A DNA stretch of 64,000 nt from contig CM026557.1 in NCBI GenBank assembly GCA_015143295.1, positions 37,085,965-37,149,964 of the forward strand, in the 5' to 3' direction. Shown here one piece after another: positions 54,601 through 60,562 of the stretch; positions within the stretch are counted from its first letter, which is position 1; the number at the start of each line of letters is the position of its first letter. The notes under the pieces are model-generated. The model was not told where the DNA came from. It did not search any database and was given only the letters and a program-made list of their open reading frames with translations. A program made the position numbers and the translations under genes. The DNA comes from Tetracentron sinense. Taxonomy: Eukaryota; Streptophyta; Magnoliopsida; Trochodendrales; Trochodendraceae.

Positions 54601-55086
54601 GTGCACATCCTTATTTGGTGCAAGCCCAGTCTCAATAGCATTTTTCTATTCTTGCATGTCGTACCTTAATGCTGATATTTCTCTTCTTAAGGCTAGATCT
54701 TAATAGTATATCTATGTGCTCCTCTTTCCTTTTTTGTTTGAAGTGTACAAGACTGATTCTTGTTTTTTGTTCTTGTTTATCAGCACTTCCTGGGGTATTA
54801 CCAGTTTAAGAGCAAAACCCACCAAGACGAGTTTAGCCCGGAAGGCTTGTGTAAAGCTGCAATGTTTGCGTTGCTCGTCAAGGAGGAGCTTGAGTCCTGG
54901 CCAGAACAGAGCACCCGCAAGAGGAGTTGGCTAACCATCCCTGATGCAGTTGAAAATTGCCGACATCCATGGATGCGGGAGGCTCTTGAGGAAGGCTTCT
55001 CCAAGTGGCATGAGGATAAATTGATGAACACAGGGGAGGAAGACCATCCTATTTCCTTGCCTTTTTCTTCCCCAGACAGGCACTGA
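27923..55086 (+). CDS. NUDT16: Nudix hydrolase, NUDT16-like; four exons joined
   Basis: The CDS joins 27923-27993, 30653-30767, 40906-40989 and 54784-55086 into a 190-residue protein with no internal stop; all introns are GT-AG. Nudix hydrolases cleave a nucleoside diphosphate linked to another group X using a divalent metal. The Nudix box G-x5-E-x7-RE-U-x-EE-x-G-U is complete at residues 63-85 (GGWENDE, then REALEEAGV). Flanking family landmarks are LVARTGRHQQRY (4-15), GCIPFKYR (24-31), GPGLLFPK (55-62), DEFSPEGLCKAAMFAL, WPEQ and a C-terminal WMREALEEGFSKWH helix. Length and N-terminus match plant NUDT12/13/16-type proteins, often annotated as mitochondrial. I see no clear presequence. Exact substrate is unknown; diadenosine polyphosphates or inositol pyrophosphates are possible from relatives. 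The introns total 26,591 bp, mostly transposons. Confidence 0.95.
27994..30652 (+). other. Intron 1 of the Nudix gene
   Basis: 2659 bp. It holds a TRIM-like retroelement (28254-28702) and a diverged duplication: about 28100-28253 resembles 28740-28945, sharing (C/A)CACTTYRAGGGG(A/C)YCTGAC and AATGTTACAAACCTGCAAAA-type segments. 29000-30640 has no recognised feature. A minus-strand open stretch (29165-29629, interrupted once) matches nothing I know. Confidence 0.85.
28254..28702 (-). mobile_element. TRIM-like miniature LTR retroelement
   Basis: The right copy of the terminal repeat is 206 bp (28497-28702), begins TGTTAG and ends CTAACA. Next to it is TGGTATCAGAGC (complement of 28483-28494), a perfect primer-binding site for initiator-methionine tRNA, two bases from the LTR. 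A second, shortened LTR begins TGTTAGGAGCC at 28254 and matches the right one for about 90 bp. The interior is about 140 bp with a T-rich run (complement purine-rich) at 28400-28412. No coding sequence. The flanking bases do not form a clear duplication. Confidence 0.78.
30653..30767 (+). CDS. NUDT16: Nudix gene exon 2
   Basis: Acceptor TTTTCGCAG then GTGTATTCC; donor AAG then GTAGAAAG, phase 0. It encodes residues 24-62, from GCIPFKYRNFDES to GPGLLFPK, the beta-strand region in front of the Nudix helix. Confidence 0.94.
31240..31665 (+). repeat. Degenerate minisatellite
   Basis: About ten diverged units of 30-45 bp built on GGGACATTTTGGGTATAGAA and AACTTGAGG. The opposite strand reads as repetitive Ser/Pro/Met-rich open stretches, which are not genes. 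Confidence 0.8.
32020..35430 (+). pseudogene. L1-type LINE, 5'-truncated and broken
   Basis: ORF2 of a plant L1 non-LTR retrotransposon. Present in order: end of the endonuclease domain (CMSRDFNCIHFPHERRG; FTWSQLPVG; DRFLFSVDW; 32029-32364), the linker (32385-32880; IRWLKVGDRNTKFFH), reverse transcriptase (32940-33840; NKAPSPDGFSIEFY, motif A DMEKTYDNVNW, motif C QFVDDTLLF) and the zinc-binding RVT tail (34830-35222; KERNGRVFDNSSSS). Stops and frame changes occur at 32338-32363, 32880, 33300 and 33841. A run of 23 G lies at 33059-33081. The 3' end TTTACCGATCAAAAAA at 35414-35427 is the usual plant L1 tail. Confidence 0.92.
36357..36586. mobile_element. Foldback MITE, copy 1
   Basis: Inverted repeats of about 85 bp run almost to the centre. 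The left arm GATTGAACTCAGGGAGAGTT, then GCACCCACAGGTCA, pairs with the right arm containing TGACTTGTGGGTGCAATT and CTCTCCTGAGTTCAATTGC. The core has AACCGTGGTTAAGATTCAC and its complement. A second copy is at 59665-60013. No clear target duplication. Confidence 0.82.
36870..37100 (+). repeat. About 100-bp tandem repeat
   Basis: Two and a half units: GGGTCGGAACC, GCATTGTGCGATTGTGCA, AAGCATGGGGGTTAGATAT and CAGAAAGTARACCTGC recur at about 36877, 36962 and, partly, 37045. Confidence 0.85.
38530..38690 (-). repeat. 43-46-bp tandem repeat in LTR copy D
   Basis: TCTACTTGTGAACCAGG recurs at 38571, 38617 and 38660, separated by GTCGTTTGTCCTAATT-like spacers. Confidence 0.88.
39098..39240 (-). repeat. 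72-bp tandem duplication in LTR copy D
   Basis: CATGCAACATTCATCA, CATAAGTRATGTTTAC and CCATTAGCTAGGGAA occur twice in the same order with about 72-bp spacing. Confidence 0.88.
40906..40989 (+). CDS. NUDT16: Nudix gene exon 3 (Nudix box)
   Basis: 84 nt, exactly 28 codons, phase 0 at both ends. Acceptor CTCCTTATAG; donor ATG then GTGACAAT. It encodes residues 63-90 and holds the whole Nudix box, including the catalytic REALEEAGV (R77, E78, E81, E82). Skipping this exon would keep the frame but remove the metal-binding site. Confidence 0.96.
41141..41297. mobile_element. MITE, 157 bp, with 9-bp duplication
   Basis: Flanked by a perfect 9-bp repeat GTTTTGCAT (41132-41140 and 41298-41306). Subterminal inverted arms GGTCCTCTTCCAA (41169-41181) and TTGGAAGAGGACC pair well, within longer arms of about 30 bp; the outermost 10 bp are diverged. 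The 9-bp duplication suggests the Mutator type. Confidence 0.72.
41599..42426. repeat. Direct repeats flanking a LINE-bearing segment
   Basis: 41599-41712 and 42300-42426 are diverged copies of one segment (TCAACAAGRTGATTA, AAAAAGAATA, AAGAAAAAGAAGAAATT, CTAATCTAAAC). The segment between them holds the short L1 copy and an older retroposed piece ending ATCAAAAATAAAATAAAAA (42213-42231). Confidence 0.6.
41775..42014 (+). mobile_element. Short 5'-truncated L1 copy
   Basis: Only about 240 bp of L1 3' end, finishing TTTACCGATC plus a poly-A run. It is bounded by a 12-bp duplication AAAGCTCTGCCT (41763-41774 and 42015-42026), the outcome expected of target-primed reverse transcription. The 3' tail is the same as in the L1 at 32020-35430. 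Confidence 0.88.
42587..42761 (-). mobile_element. tRNA-derived SINE, 175 bp
   Basis: Read on the minus strand, it has an A-box-like CTGATGGTAGAC followed about 35 nt later by a B-box-like GGATCAAGTCC, then a body and an A-rich tail ACAAAAATAATAATAA. It is bounded by an 11-bp duplication with one mismatch: GACCAGAATTA (42576-42586) and GACCAAAATTA (42762-42772). Internal pol III promoter boxes, a 3' A-rich tail and a target duplication together define a SINE. Confidence 0.78.
43808..44052. mobile_element. hAT MITE, 245 bp
   Basis: Left end CATGGAAATAAAACTCGCC; right end, inverted, CAAGGATTAAAATAACAG. The flanks GTATCGGT (43800-43807) and GTATCGGC (44053-44060) form an 8-bp duplication with one mismatch. 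Same family as 53167-53529. Confidence 0.82.
44820..46113. mobile_element. Non-autonomous hAT element, 1.3 kb, with internal tandem array
   Basis: Left end CAGGGTTACC; right end, inverted, CAATGTTACAGG. A perfect 8-bp duplication ATCCAGAC flanks it (44812-44819 and 46114-46121). Subterminal regions are dense in GAACCGG/GGTTCG motifs (44855-44960, 45960-46105). The middle is a tandem array (about 45290-45915). No transposase ORF. Confidence 0.9.
45290..45915 (+). repeat. Tandem array of about 100-bp units
   Basis: About six units, each with TGTCCCYTTTTAACTCCCTTTAA, GGTTAAGATTCACTAACCC, AGGGTTAAAGCATCTAACC and an A-rich spacer. The unit core matches the centre of the foldback MITEs at 36357-36586 and 59665-60013. 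Confidence 0.88.
46680..47555 (-). pseudogene. L1 reverse transcriptase fragment
   Basis: Minus-strand L1 RT. Motif C is YTDDTLLF within KITHLQYTDDTLLFDRAS, preceded by VVVKVLSRMLVRAKEL. Weaker RT matches with stops extend up to about 47555 (VEKDFKEMV; STQEGDKV). The 3' part of ORF2 is missing. Confidence 0.82.
47556..48829. other. Unresolved insertion in the minus-strand L1
   Basis: Separates two collinear L1 blocks. It carries an open stretch at 47526-47897 of unknown nature and, on the minus strand, a Tyr/Gln-rich tail ending DRDDFDPPRNSMWL (about 47980-48120), which recalls the end of a plant hAT/DUF659 transposase, though this is weak. 48404-48690 is an inverted copy of 54060-54360. Confidence 0.3.
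48830..49274 (-). pseudogene. L1 ORF2 linker fragment
   Basis: Minus strand. The segment around KHYS, then FSMLVPIL..RTISLTWSK with frame changes, is the part of L1 ORF2 between endonuclease and RT (the region before KFFHARAN-type sequence). It sits in the correct order and strand between the endonuclease piece (50690-51090) and the RT piece (46680-47555), so the three are probably one L1. Confidence 0.55.
49275..50690 (-). pseudogene. Copia RT-RNase H fragment with 3' LTR
   Basis: Minus-strand Ty1/copia 3' part. RT: VAKINSIRALLSIAANLSWP (50570-50650), then an internal deletion, then FGYVQSHADH, DNIVVAGDKPQEDQRLKKF and FEIKDLNPLRYF. RNase H: QVEGYTDADWA, VVARSSADAECKAM, and the end DQLADILTKVV and VSKLCMRDIYAPLK at 49510-49620. 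The polypurine-like tract AGAGGGAG is followed by a probable short LTR starting TGTTACAATGGG at 49506 and running to about 49275. A 60-bp tandem duplication lies in RNase H (about 49905-50010). The 5' half is absent. Confidence 0.85.
49905..50010 (-). repeat. 60-bp tandem duplication in copia RNase H
   Basis: CACCATACATGCAATAGCCT, GAAGTAGATCTCT and GTGATTGAGTCTGCCCA / GTAATTGAGTCTGCCCA appear twice in a row. It doubles a segment of the RNase H reading frame. Confidence 0.9.
50690..51090 (-). pseudogene. L1 endonuclease fragment
   Basis: Minus strand: VLDIHFNFEWCSSFIYGPN, NDPSWLPPKWSEPRCLMGN, LNITKCLCEKFGAPKR and RRFYNFYGSPHPW form an L1 apurinic-endonuclease-type region with several altered positions. 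It is cut on its 3' side by the copia insertion. Confidence 0.7.
51150..51920 (-). pseudogene. L1 3' end (zinc-binding RVT tail)
   Basis: Minus strand: KISFFCWTTYLGKILCDFL, RLANRYAMRLAVEESLNHLF and MLFHGPSRWRG-like tail sequence (stops and frame changes throughout), ending in an A-rich region at about 51160. It lies upstream, on its own strand, of the endonuclease piece at 50690-51090 and so belongs to a different L1 copy. Confidence 0.7.
53167..53529. mobile_element. hAT MITE, 363 bp
   Basis: Left end CATGGAAATAAAAATCGCC; right end, inverted, CAAAGATTAAAAATACAG. A perfect 8-bp duplication GTCTCACC flanks it (53159-53166 and 53530-53537). The subterminal CGAAACCGATA motif occurs in both orientations. 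Same family as 43808-44052. Confidence 0.9.
54060..54360. repeat. Inverted copy of 48404-48690
   Basis: GGTTATACCCCCATTTGAATTCAATAAA at about 54142 has its complement near 48630, and similarity continues for about 300 bp. Two diverged copies of an unnamed repeat in opposite orientation, 5.7 kb apart. Confidence 0.7.
54492..54640. mobile_element. MITE, 149 bp, just before exon 4
   Basis: Inverted repeats of about 32 bp: the left arm TGCTATGGAGATTAGGCTTG and the right arm inverted, TGCTATTGAGACTGGGCTTG, both leading into CACCAAATAAGG-like sequence. It lies 143 bp upstream of exon 4. A related end (GCTATGGAGATTGGGCTT) occurs at 63932. Confidence 0.82.
54784..55086 (+). CDS. NUDT16: Nudix gene exon 4 (last coding exon)
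   Basis: Acceptor TTCTTGTTTATCAG after a T-rich tract; stop TGA at 55084-55086. It encodes residues 91-190: HFLGYYQFKSKTHQDEFSP, then LCKAAMFALLVKEELESWPE, RSWLTIPDAVENCRHPWM and REALEEGFSKWHEDK, ending in a less conserved acidic/serine-rich tail. The conserved C-terminal fold of plant Nudix proteins is complete. Confidence 0.96.
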   Translation, partial: HFLGYYQFKSKTHQDEFSPEGLCKAAMFALLVKEELESWPEQSTRKRSWLTIPDAVENCRHPWMREALEEGFSKWHEDKLMNTGEEDHPISLPFSSPDRH

Positions 55087-55600
55087 TTAGGTTGTGTGTA
55101 CAACAACGCTTACAAATAGCCATGCTGACAGGCATGACCTGTTTTAAGCTGTTTTGGGGGCAATTTTCTTTCCTTTTCCTTTTCTTGGTCAGGAAGTAAC
55201 AGGGCCATGCCAATGACGATATACTTCCAGATGTTTGGCCCTTTCGTTCATCCACAACCTCTGTTTCTTAGTTTATTTTCGATGTTCCCATGTCTTCCTC
55301 ATGTGACTGGTTTCTCTAATACATCTGTATTCAGAGAAAAAAAAAATACACTTTCCGGATATAAATGTTTCGGTATCCATTTTAGGCCTTTTAAGATTAT
55401 AAGCGTAGCATTCTTACTGTCATGAATTAGGCCTGCATTTGTTTATTGATGTATGTGATGGTTCATGCAATGATTCATGTTTGCTTCTAGGATGATATAT
55501 TTTTCTGATTTGCTGCAGATTGAGTTGGTGGTGACCTCTGCCTTGGGTTGCTTTCTGTAGCGATTATCAAATAAAGTCAGTGACAGCTCCTGTGATGGGG
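55087..55600 (+). other. 3' untranslated region of the Nudix gene
   Basis: The AATAAA at 55570-55575 is the best poly-A signal; the transcript end is inferred at about 55590-55600. A TTTGCTGCAG at 55511-55520 could be the acceptor of an intron in the UTR, which cannot be decided from sequence. Confidence 0.4.
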
Positions 55601-58098
55601 TTATCCTTCAACCTCTCGTTTAAGAAGCTTCAGAAAGTCTTTCCATCGGAAGTTGGCCCCACCCCCCTTCCCTGCAGAACCCATGTCTCACTATAACCAA
55701 ATTGGATTAACGTTAGCTCCTGCCTTTGATGGCACCATTTGGTGGCTTCTTTCAATGGCGCGAACTAGATTTTCCCTCATTGAGCTGAATGTAGATTGAT
55801 CTTCCTTATGAAGTGAATTTTGGGATAAAGAGTGGATTAGGTCGAATTTTTGACAGTGCAACAGCCTTTCTTGATGCATCATCCGTTTATTTATAATTTT
55901 TTTTTTTTTGGAGAGTTAAAGCACTTTAGATTATGACCTTTTTTTTGACCTTTACGAGACAATTAATAGCTGACGCGATTGTGGTTGGTATTTTCCTTGT
56001 TTTCACTCGAGGTGATCATTTTACCTCCTGTTAGTAGCAATAAATGGTTAGTAACGAGTGGAACTCTCGCAAGACATTACCCGTTGAGAATGGATCTCAT
56101 GACTCTCATAAGAGAGGCCACATCCTACCATTGGAGCAAGGTCCTTGCAAGAATGTAATCACAATTCACAGGTTCAAACGAAAACTCCAATAAGCTTGTC
56201 ATAGTCATGGCAAAAGATGGTGAATACAAATTCTGGAAGTGTAGTTGCATATACTCGGAAATGGAACTCAAATTTTCATCAGTTATTCATTGCATACCAT
56301 GCTGGTTTGGAAGCATACGGAGTTGGGTGTTGTGTTTTATTTAAAGAGACCTATTGGTTGAACTGGCCTGCCATCTTCTATGGGGAAGGGCTATAATGGC
56401 TGAATCTGTGACCCTAAGGAAATGTCTCTTCTTAGCTAAATAATTTTCGTGGCTGAGGGTCCAAATCCCAAATCAAAAGGGATGCCAAGAATCTTATTCA
56501 AATTCCGTACTCTCAATTTGATTAGTATTCCTGGGCTATCAGACTAGTATTGCAACTTCTCACAATCTGGCCTCTAGTTTTAAACCCTAGTATTCGGTGT
56601 AAATCATACCGATATGGCTCCTCTTAGCTCTATTTTTTTTTTCTTCTTTTTTTGTAACATACACTAACACACACACACTCTATACACCACACACACATCA
56701 CACACACACGCCCAGGCCACAAGGCCAACTACCACGCAAACCCTCTCCTCTTAGCTCTATTGAGAGGCTACCTTTTCTGTGTATCACCCCAGCAGTGGTC
56801 CTTAGTAATAGGATATTTTGTTTACCCAAAAAAAAGACTAAAAAGTACAAACGTTGTTATCATAATAGTTACCAAATCTGCGTGTTATACCCATATAATA
56901 ATTTAGAGAGGGTCACCATTTAAAATGGTATACCTTTGCCATATTACGTATTATACGCATATTGCCATAATTAAATACGTGTTTAATATGCAAATTCTAT
57001 ATTAAATACATAAATGCATATCCCATATTAAATGATTGTTATTAGTTGATATCATGATTCCTATTTACTTACAATAATTAATTTTAAATTTTTTCATATT
57101 TTTGCTATATAATAACCGTATGAAGGGATATTTCCGTATTATACCGCACCCATTTTTCGAAGCTATTGTTGTCATAAAGTAAATTATATGATATATATAT
57201 TTTCGGTAATTTAAATCATTTAATTATTAATGCTGCAAATTGATATATTCAGCCTATATATGACTTGACCATGGTTGTCTCTCACACTATACAATATAAA
57301 TATTAAGCCATCAGTCGAGAGCAATCGATATTCTATCTACTTGTAAAATTTAAAATGGTCTTCCATAAAGTCAAAAGAAAAAATTACCTAATGACAAGTT
57401 CTATCATGTTAGTAACAGAGGGTTCATTCTCTCTTGACAAGAGACCATAGATTAATTTGGGATAAACACTTGGTGGATTTCTTTCATGATCAGTGATTAC
57501 ACTGTAGCAAGCCAAAAGCCACCTTAGGAAGTGACCCCAATAAAGTGCAAAAAAGACAAAAGATAGGACAATGCCAAAAGCCTGCATCCCATGCCCTACA
57601 CTACAAGTTGCAAGACATAATAACTTTAAACGAAGCTGAAATTACATGAAAAGTTGATTACCCAATTACTGTATATGTGTGCTGCTAATACCTTGATTCC
57701 TGATAGGTGGGTAACCTTATCTCTACTTTTTAAAGTAGAGGTTTTTACCTCTAACATCTCTAAGATATAGACATGCAATTAACCATCAACTTAACAATCT
57801 AAAGTCCAACTAATAATAATTTTCAAATAAGCTCTACCTTTTAGATTAGTGTTACCAAACGCCACCTAAGTGTCCCCACTTAACCGATTAAAGGGCACAA
57901 GAAGAACTGCTTCCAAACAAATCCTAGATCATGAATGGTAAGAGAAGAAAGAAGAATAACCATTACTATGCGTGAGAAGCTCAAACCCAAGAGTAGATTT
58001 AACTATAAGAAGTAAAACATGAAGACAGAAATATGGTTGCTTACATCTATATATATATGATGATTTGAACTCTAGTCCTAGGAGATTATCACAAAAAT
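55601..58098. other. Intergenic
   Basis: No gene seen. The only recognised element is the short retroposed insertion at 56635-56744. The rest is AT-rich unique-looking sequence (56830-57300 very AT-rich). Confidence 0.6.
56635..56744 (-). mobile_element. Very short retroposed insertion with 17-bp duplication
   Basis: Bounded by a perfect 17-bp duplication CTCCTCTTAGCTCTATT (56618-56634 and 56745-56761). On the minus strand it consists of TAGTTGGCCTTGTGGCC, a GT-rich stretch and an A-rich tail. This is a 5'-truncated LINE or SINE 3' end. A similar GT-rich, A-tailed piece is at about 61925-62010. Confidence 0.82.
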
Positions 58099-58521
58099 TT
58101 AAATTGCACCATGGCTTCTAAAGACATCCATCTGAGGAGATTCATAAGATAGATTCGACGACAAGAACTCCGTGAAATTCTCTAGCATGTGAGGAGGAGC
58201 AAACACATGATCATCAAATTGCTCAAAAAAAGAATCATCAGAGCACTTGCTGGGTAACTTGTGACAAGGGTTCAACATAGGAACCTCTTGTACATGATCA
58301 CCATCGGCAAGCTTCATTCCTCGATCGGGAACTGTCTGAAAACCATCAGTCTCGAAGAATTTAGAGTCTCTCCCAGTTAGTTTTTGCACCAGAGCTCTAA
58401 ACTCTGAGGCACTGGTCTTCACCTTCATGGGGTTTGAGATGTGAACCACTTTGATTGGTTTTTTCTTTGATATGGCTTGTGATCTAGTGTCCTTTCTTTG
58501 ATGAAAACTTAGTTTATCCAT
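58099..58521 (-). CDS. VQ-motif protein, sigma-factor-binding-protein type
   Basis: An intronless gene for 140 residues. VQ proteins are plant cofactors, best known for binding WRKY transcription factors. The VQ motif is complete at residues 41-50: F41, V45, Q46, L48, T49, G50 (FRALVQKLTG). It is preceded by KKKPIKVVHISNPMKVKTSA, which resembles the SIB1/SIB2 subgroup; those bind group I WRKYs and the chloroplast sigma factor SIG1 in defence. A basic, Ser-containing N-terminus (residues 1-21) could be a nuclear or plastid signal. The C-terminal half is acidic and Phe/Ser-rich (SFFEQFDDH; LENFTEFLSS). ATG at 58521 is chosen because the frame extends upstream only through a non-ATG codon. Length fits the family (about 140-150). 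Confidence 0.9.
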   Translation of the reverse strand: MDKLSFHQRKDTRSQAISKKKPIKVVHISNPMKVKTSASEFRALVQKLTGRDSKFFETDGFQTVPDRGMKLADGDHVQEVPMLNPCHKLPSKCSDDSFFEQFDDHVFAPPHMLENFTEFLSSNLSYESPQMDVFRSHGAI

Positions 58522-58628
58522 CTCTAAGATCAAGGAACTCAAAGAGTATCCAAAAGTTAGAAATGAGATATTGTATACTAAGGCTCTCTCTGATCTATTC
58601 TACTTGGAAAAGCAGGTGTGGGGAAGGT

Positions 58629-58635
58629 TTTTATA
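58629..58635 (-). promoter_or_regulatory. TATA box of the VQ gene
   Basis: TATAAAA on the minus strand within AGGCCTATAAAAACC, 108 bp before the ATG. It predicts a start near 58600 and a leader of about 80 nt. A GA-rich run lies just upstream (58662-58679). 58640-59312 holds no other feature. Confidence 0.6.
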
Positions 58636-59320
58636 GGCCTACTGAGGCAGTTTCTTGGAAGGAGGAGAGAGAGAGAGAAGATGAGTTCCATACGAGAAGT
58701 TCTTTTTTAAGGGCTAAACAGTCTTTGTGATTGTGGAGAAAGGAAGCTGCACATGACTACTATTTAAACTCTATATAAAAGAGAGACGTGGACGTTTGAT
58801 GGAGGAAATGGAAGCTAACGAGAGATGAGATGATGTTACCAAACTATATACTAATTTAAGAGATTAATTTAAACTCTATATTATTATTATTATTTTGAAA
58901 ATGATATCAATTGCCCCAACAATAAGATGATGTTAACAAACACAATTTTATAACAAAACTCTATCTATTATCATGCGTTGCCAAATGATTTTATTATGTC
59001 AAATTCTATTTTTTATAGATCGATCTATTTTAATTGGATCTGTCAGATATAGATAAGACCTATCAAATGAGCCCTTAGTTGCCAGGTGGGGAGCCCCAAC
59101 AAACACTTTGGTGTGGGACTGCCGCAACTAAAGCTAGTAACGACTGAGGCTAGGCAAAATCAGCAGAGCTCCTGTTCAAGAGATAACAGGAGCTCGATCT
59201 TCATATTCAGCGTTAGATATATGATAAGATATTGGAAAATGGGAAAAGCGACTGCGTGATCTCATTGGTCCACACCCTCCTTTTAAGCACTACTAAATAT
59301 GAGTAAGTTTCACTCATTTG

Positions 59321-60115
59321 CAGGGGTGGAGCCAGGATTTTCTAGCAATGGGGGCATATGATTATGCCCCCGATTTTTTATTTTTTTTTTATGACTAAGT
59401 TTTTGGGTTGCCTAAATTTATATCTTAAGAGTATTATATATTTCTCATTGTTTACAGTATATGTATCCTCTTGCTCCATGGCTCTCACTGTTAAATAATT
59501 AAATAAAATGATATAAAAATATATTTTGTTTTCAATAGTGTAGGGAACATTGCCCCCTTGGAATGTTGCCCCCATTTTCTTCATGACTATACCTATTAAA
59601 TAATTAAACGACTTAGTATAAAAATATATATTTTTTAAAGTGCAATGGCAACTACATGGAGATTGGATCACAATCAATTGCAATTGAACTCGGGGAGAGT
59701 TCAATTGCACCCACAAGTCAACATGTGTCCCTTTTAACCTATATTAACTGTGGTTAAGATTTACTAACTCTTGGGGTTCGATCAACAATAGACCCTTGGT
59801 TTTTAGAAGAAAAAATAGTAGAAAAATATTTAACTTTGGTTAGGTACTTTAAATCTTAGGGTTAATACTTTTTTTTTAAAACAATGTTATATTATTGAAC
59901 CCCAAGAATTAGTGAATCTTAATTATAGTTAACAAATGTTAAAAGGGACATATGTTGATGAGTCGACTAGGTATGATTGAACTCTTCCCAAGTTTAATCA
60001 CAATTGAATGATCCACCCAATCCAAGGCTTGCTTAAAATAAAGGGAAAAAAACTTTTTTTCAAAAAATTCAGTGGGGCACGTGCCCCCACAGACCCCCAC
60101 CTGGCTCCACCCCTG
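59321..60115. mobile_element. Non-autonomous hAT element, 795 bp
   Basis: Perfect 15-bp inverted ends CAGGGGTGGAGCCAG / CTGGCTCCACCCCTG, with flanks CTCATTTG (59313-59320) and CTCACTTG (60116-60123), an 8-bp duplication with one mismatch. Subterminal GGGGGCA/TGCCCCC motifs face inward. A foldback MITE (59665-60013) is nested inside. No transposase. Confidence 0.92.
59665..60013. mobile_element. Foldback MITE, copy 2, nested in the hAT element
   Basis: Starts GGATCACAATCAATTGCAAT and ends with the inverse TTAATCACAATTGAATGATCC. The arms hold GAACTCGGGGAGAGTTCAAT and its complement; the core holds GTGGTTAAGATTTACTAAC and its inverse. Same family as 36357-36586. Confidence 0.82.
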
Positions 60116-60123
60116 CTCACTTG

Positions 60124-60562
60124 TTCATCGATCTAATATTGTATTTTAGAATTTTCTTCTAATCATAATTTAGTTAAGCTTAATATATCATAGTTAAATA
60201 AGGATACGAGTACACTGCAGTCCAGTTACGAAGGTGACCTCGTGGTCCCTTTGAGGACTCTAGGAAATGGTGGTAGTTACATATTGAGATTAATTATGAA
60301 CAAGAGCTCGTTTGAACAGAGCAACTCAAAAAAGGCTTGAGAAGGGGTATTTATAAAAGAAATTAGTGATAGAAAATACCCTTGTGTTTAGTAATTACAA
60401 AACAACCACTACTCAAGCTAATTTTGGTTGCTCCAGTAATGTCTTCAACCGGAGCAATAAAAAATATGTCTTTGATAGTGGTACTTTAGGGATTACAAAA
60501 AAGTTTCTAGTTGAATCTCTTCAACCTAAGCTCTCATATATATATATATATATATATAAAGA
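60124..60562. other. Intergenic, ends in a TA microsatellite
   Basis: No gene. A TA run at 60537-60558 borders the next element. Confidence 0.6.

Larger units (their letters stand above)
40990..54783 (+). other. Intron 3 of the Nudix gene
   Basis: 13,794 bp. It contains, in order: a MITE (41141-41297), a short L1 copy (41775-42014), a SINE (42587-42761), two hAT elements (43808-44052, 44820-46113), a minus-strand L1 split by other insertions (46680-51090), a copia fragment (49275-50690), another L1 3' end (51150-51920), a hAT MITE (53167-53529) and a MITE (54492-54640). 42773-43807, 44061-44811, 51921-53158 and 53538-54059 have no gene that I recognise. Confidence 0.9.

Noticed and set aside
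54407..54703. 98-codon plus-strand open stretch just before exon 4
   Set aside because: It is intronic and overlaps a MITE with 32-bp inverted repeats; not contiguous with the Nudix frame.
58522..58542. Seven-residue N-terminal extension of the VQ protein
   Set aside because: The extension would start at a TTG; the first ATG in the frame is at 58521.
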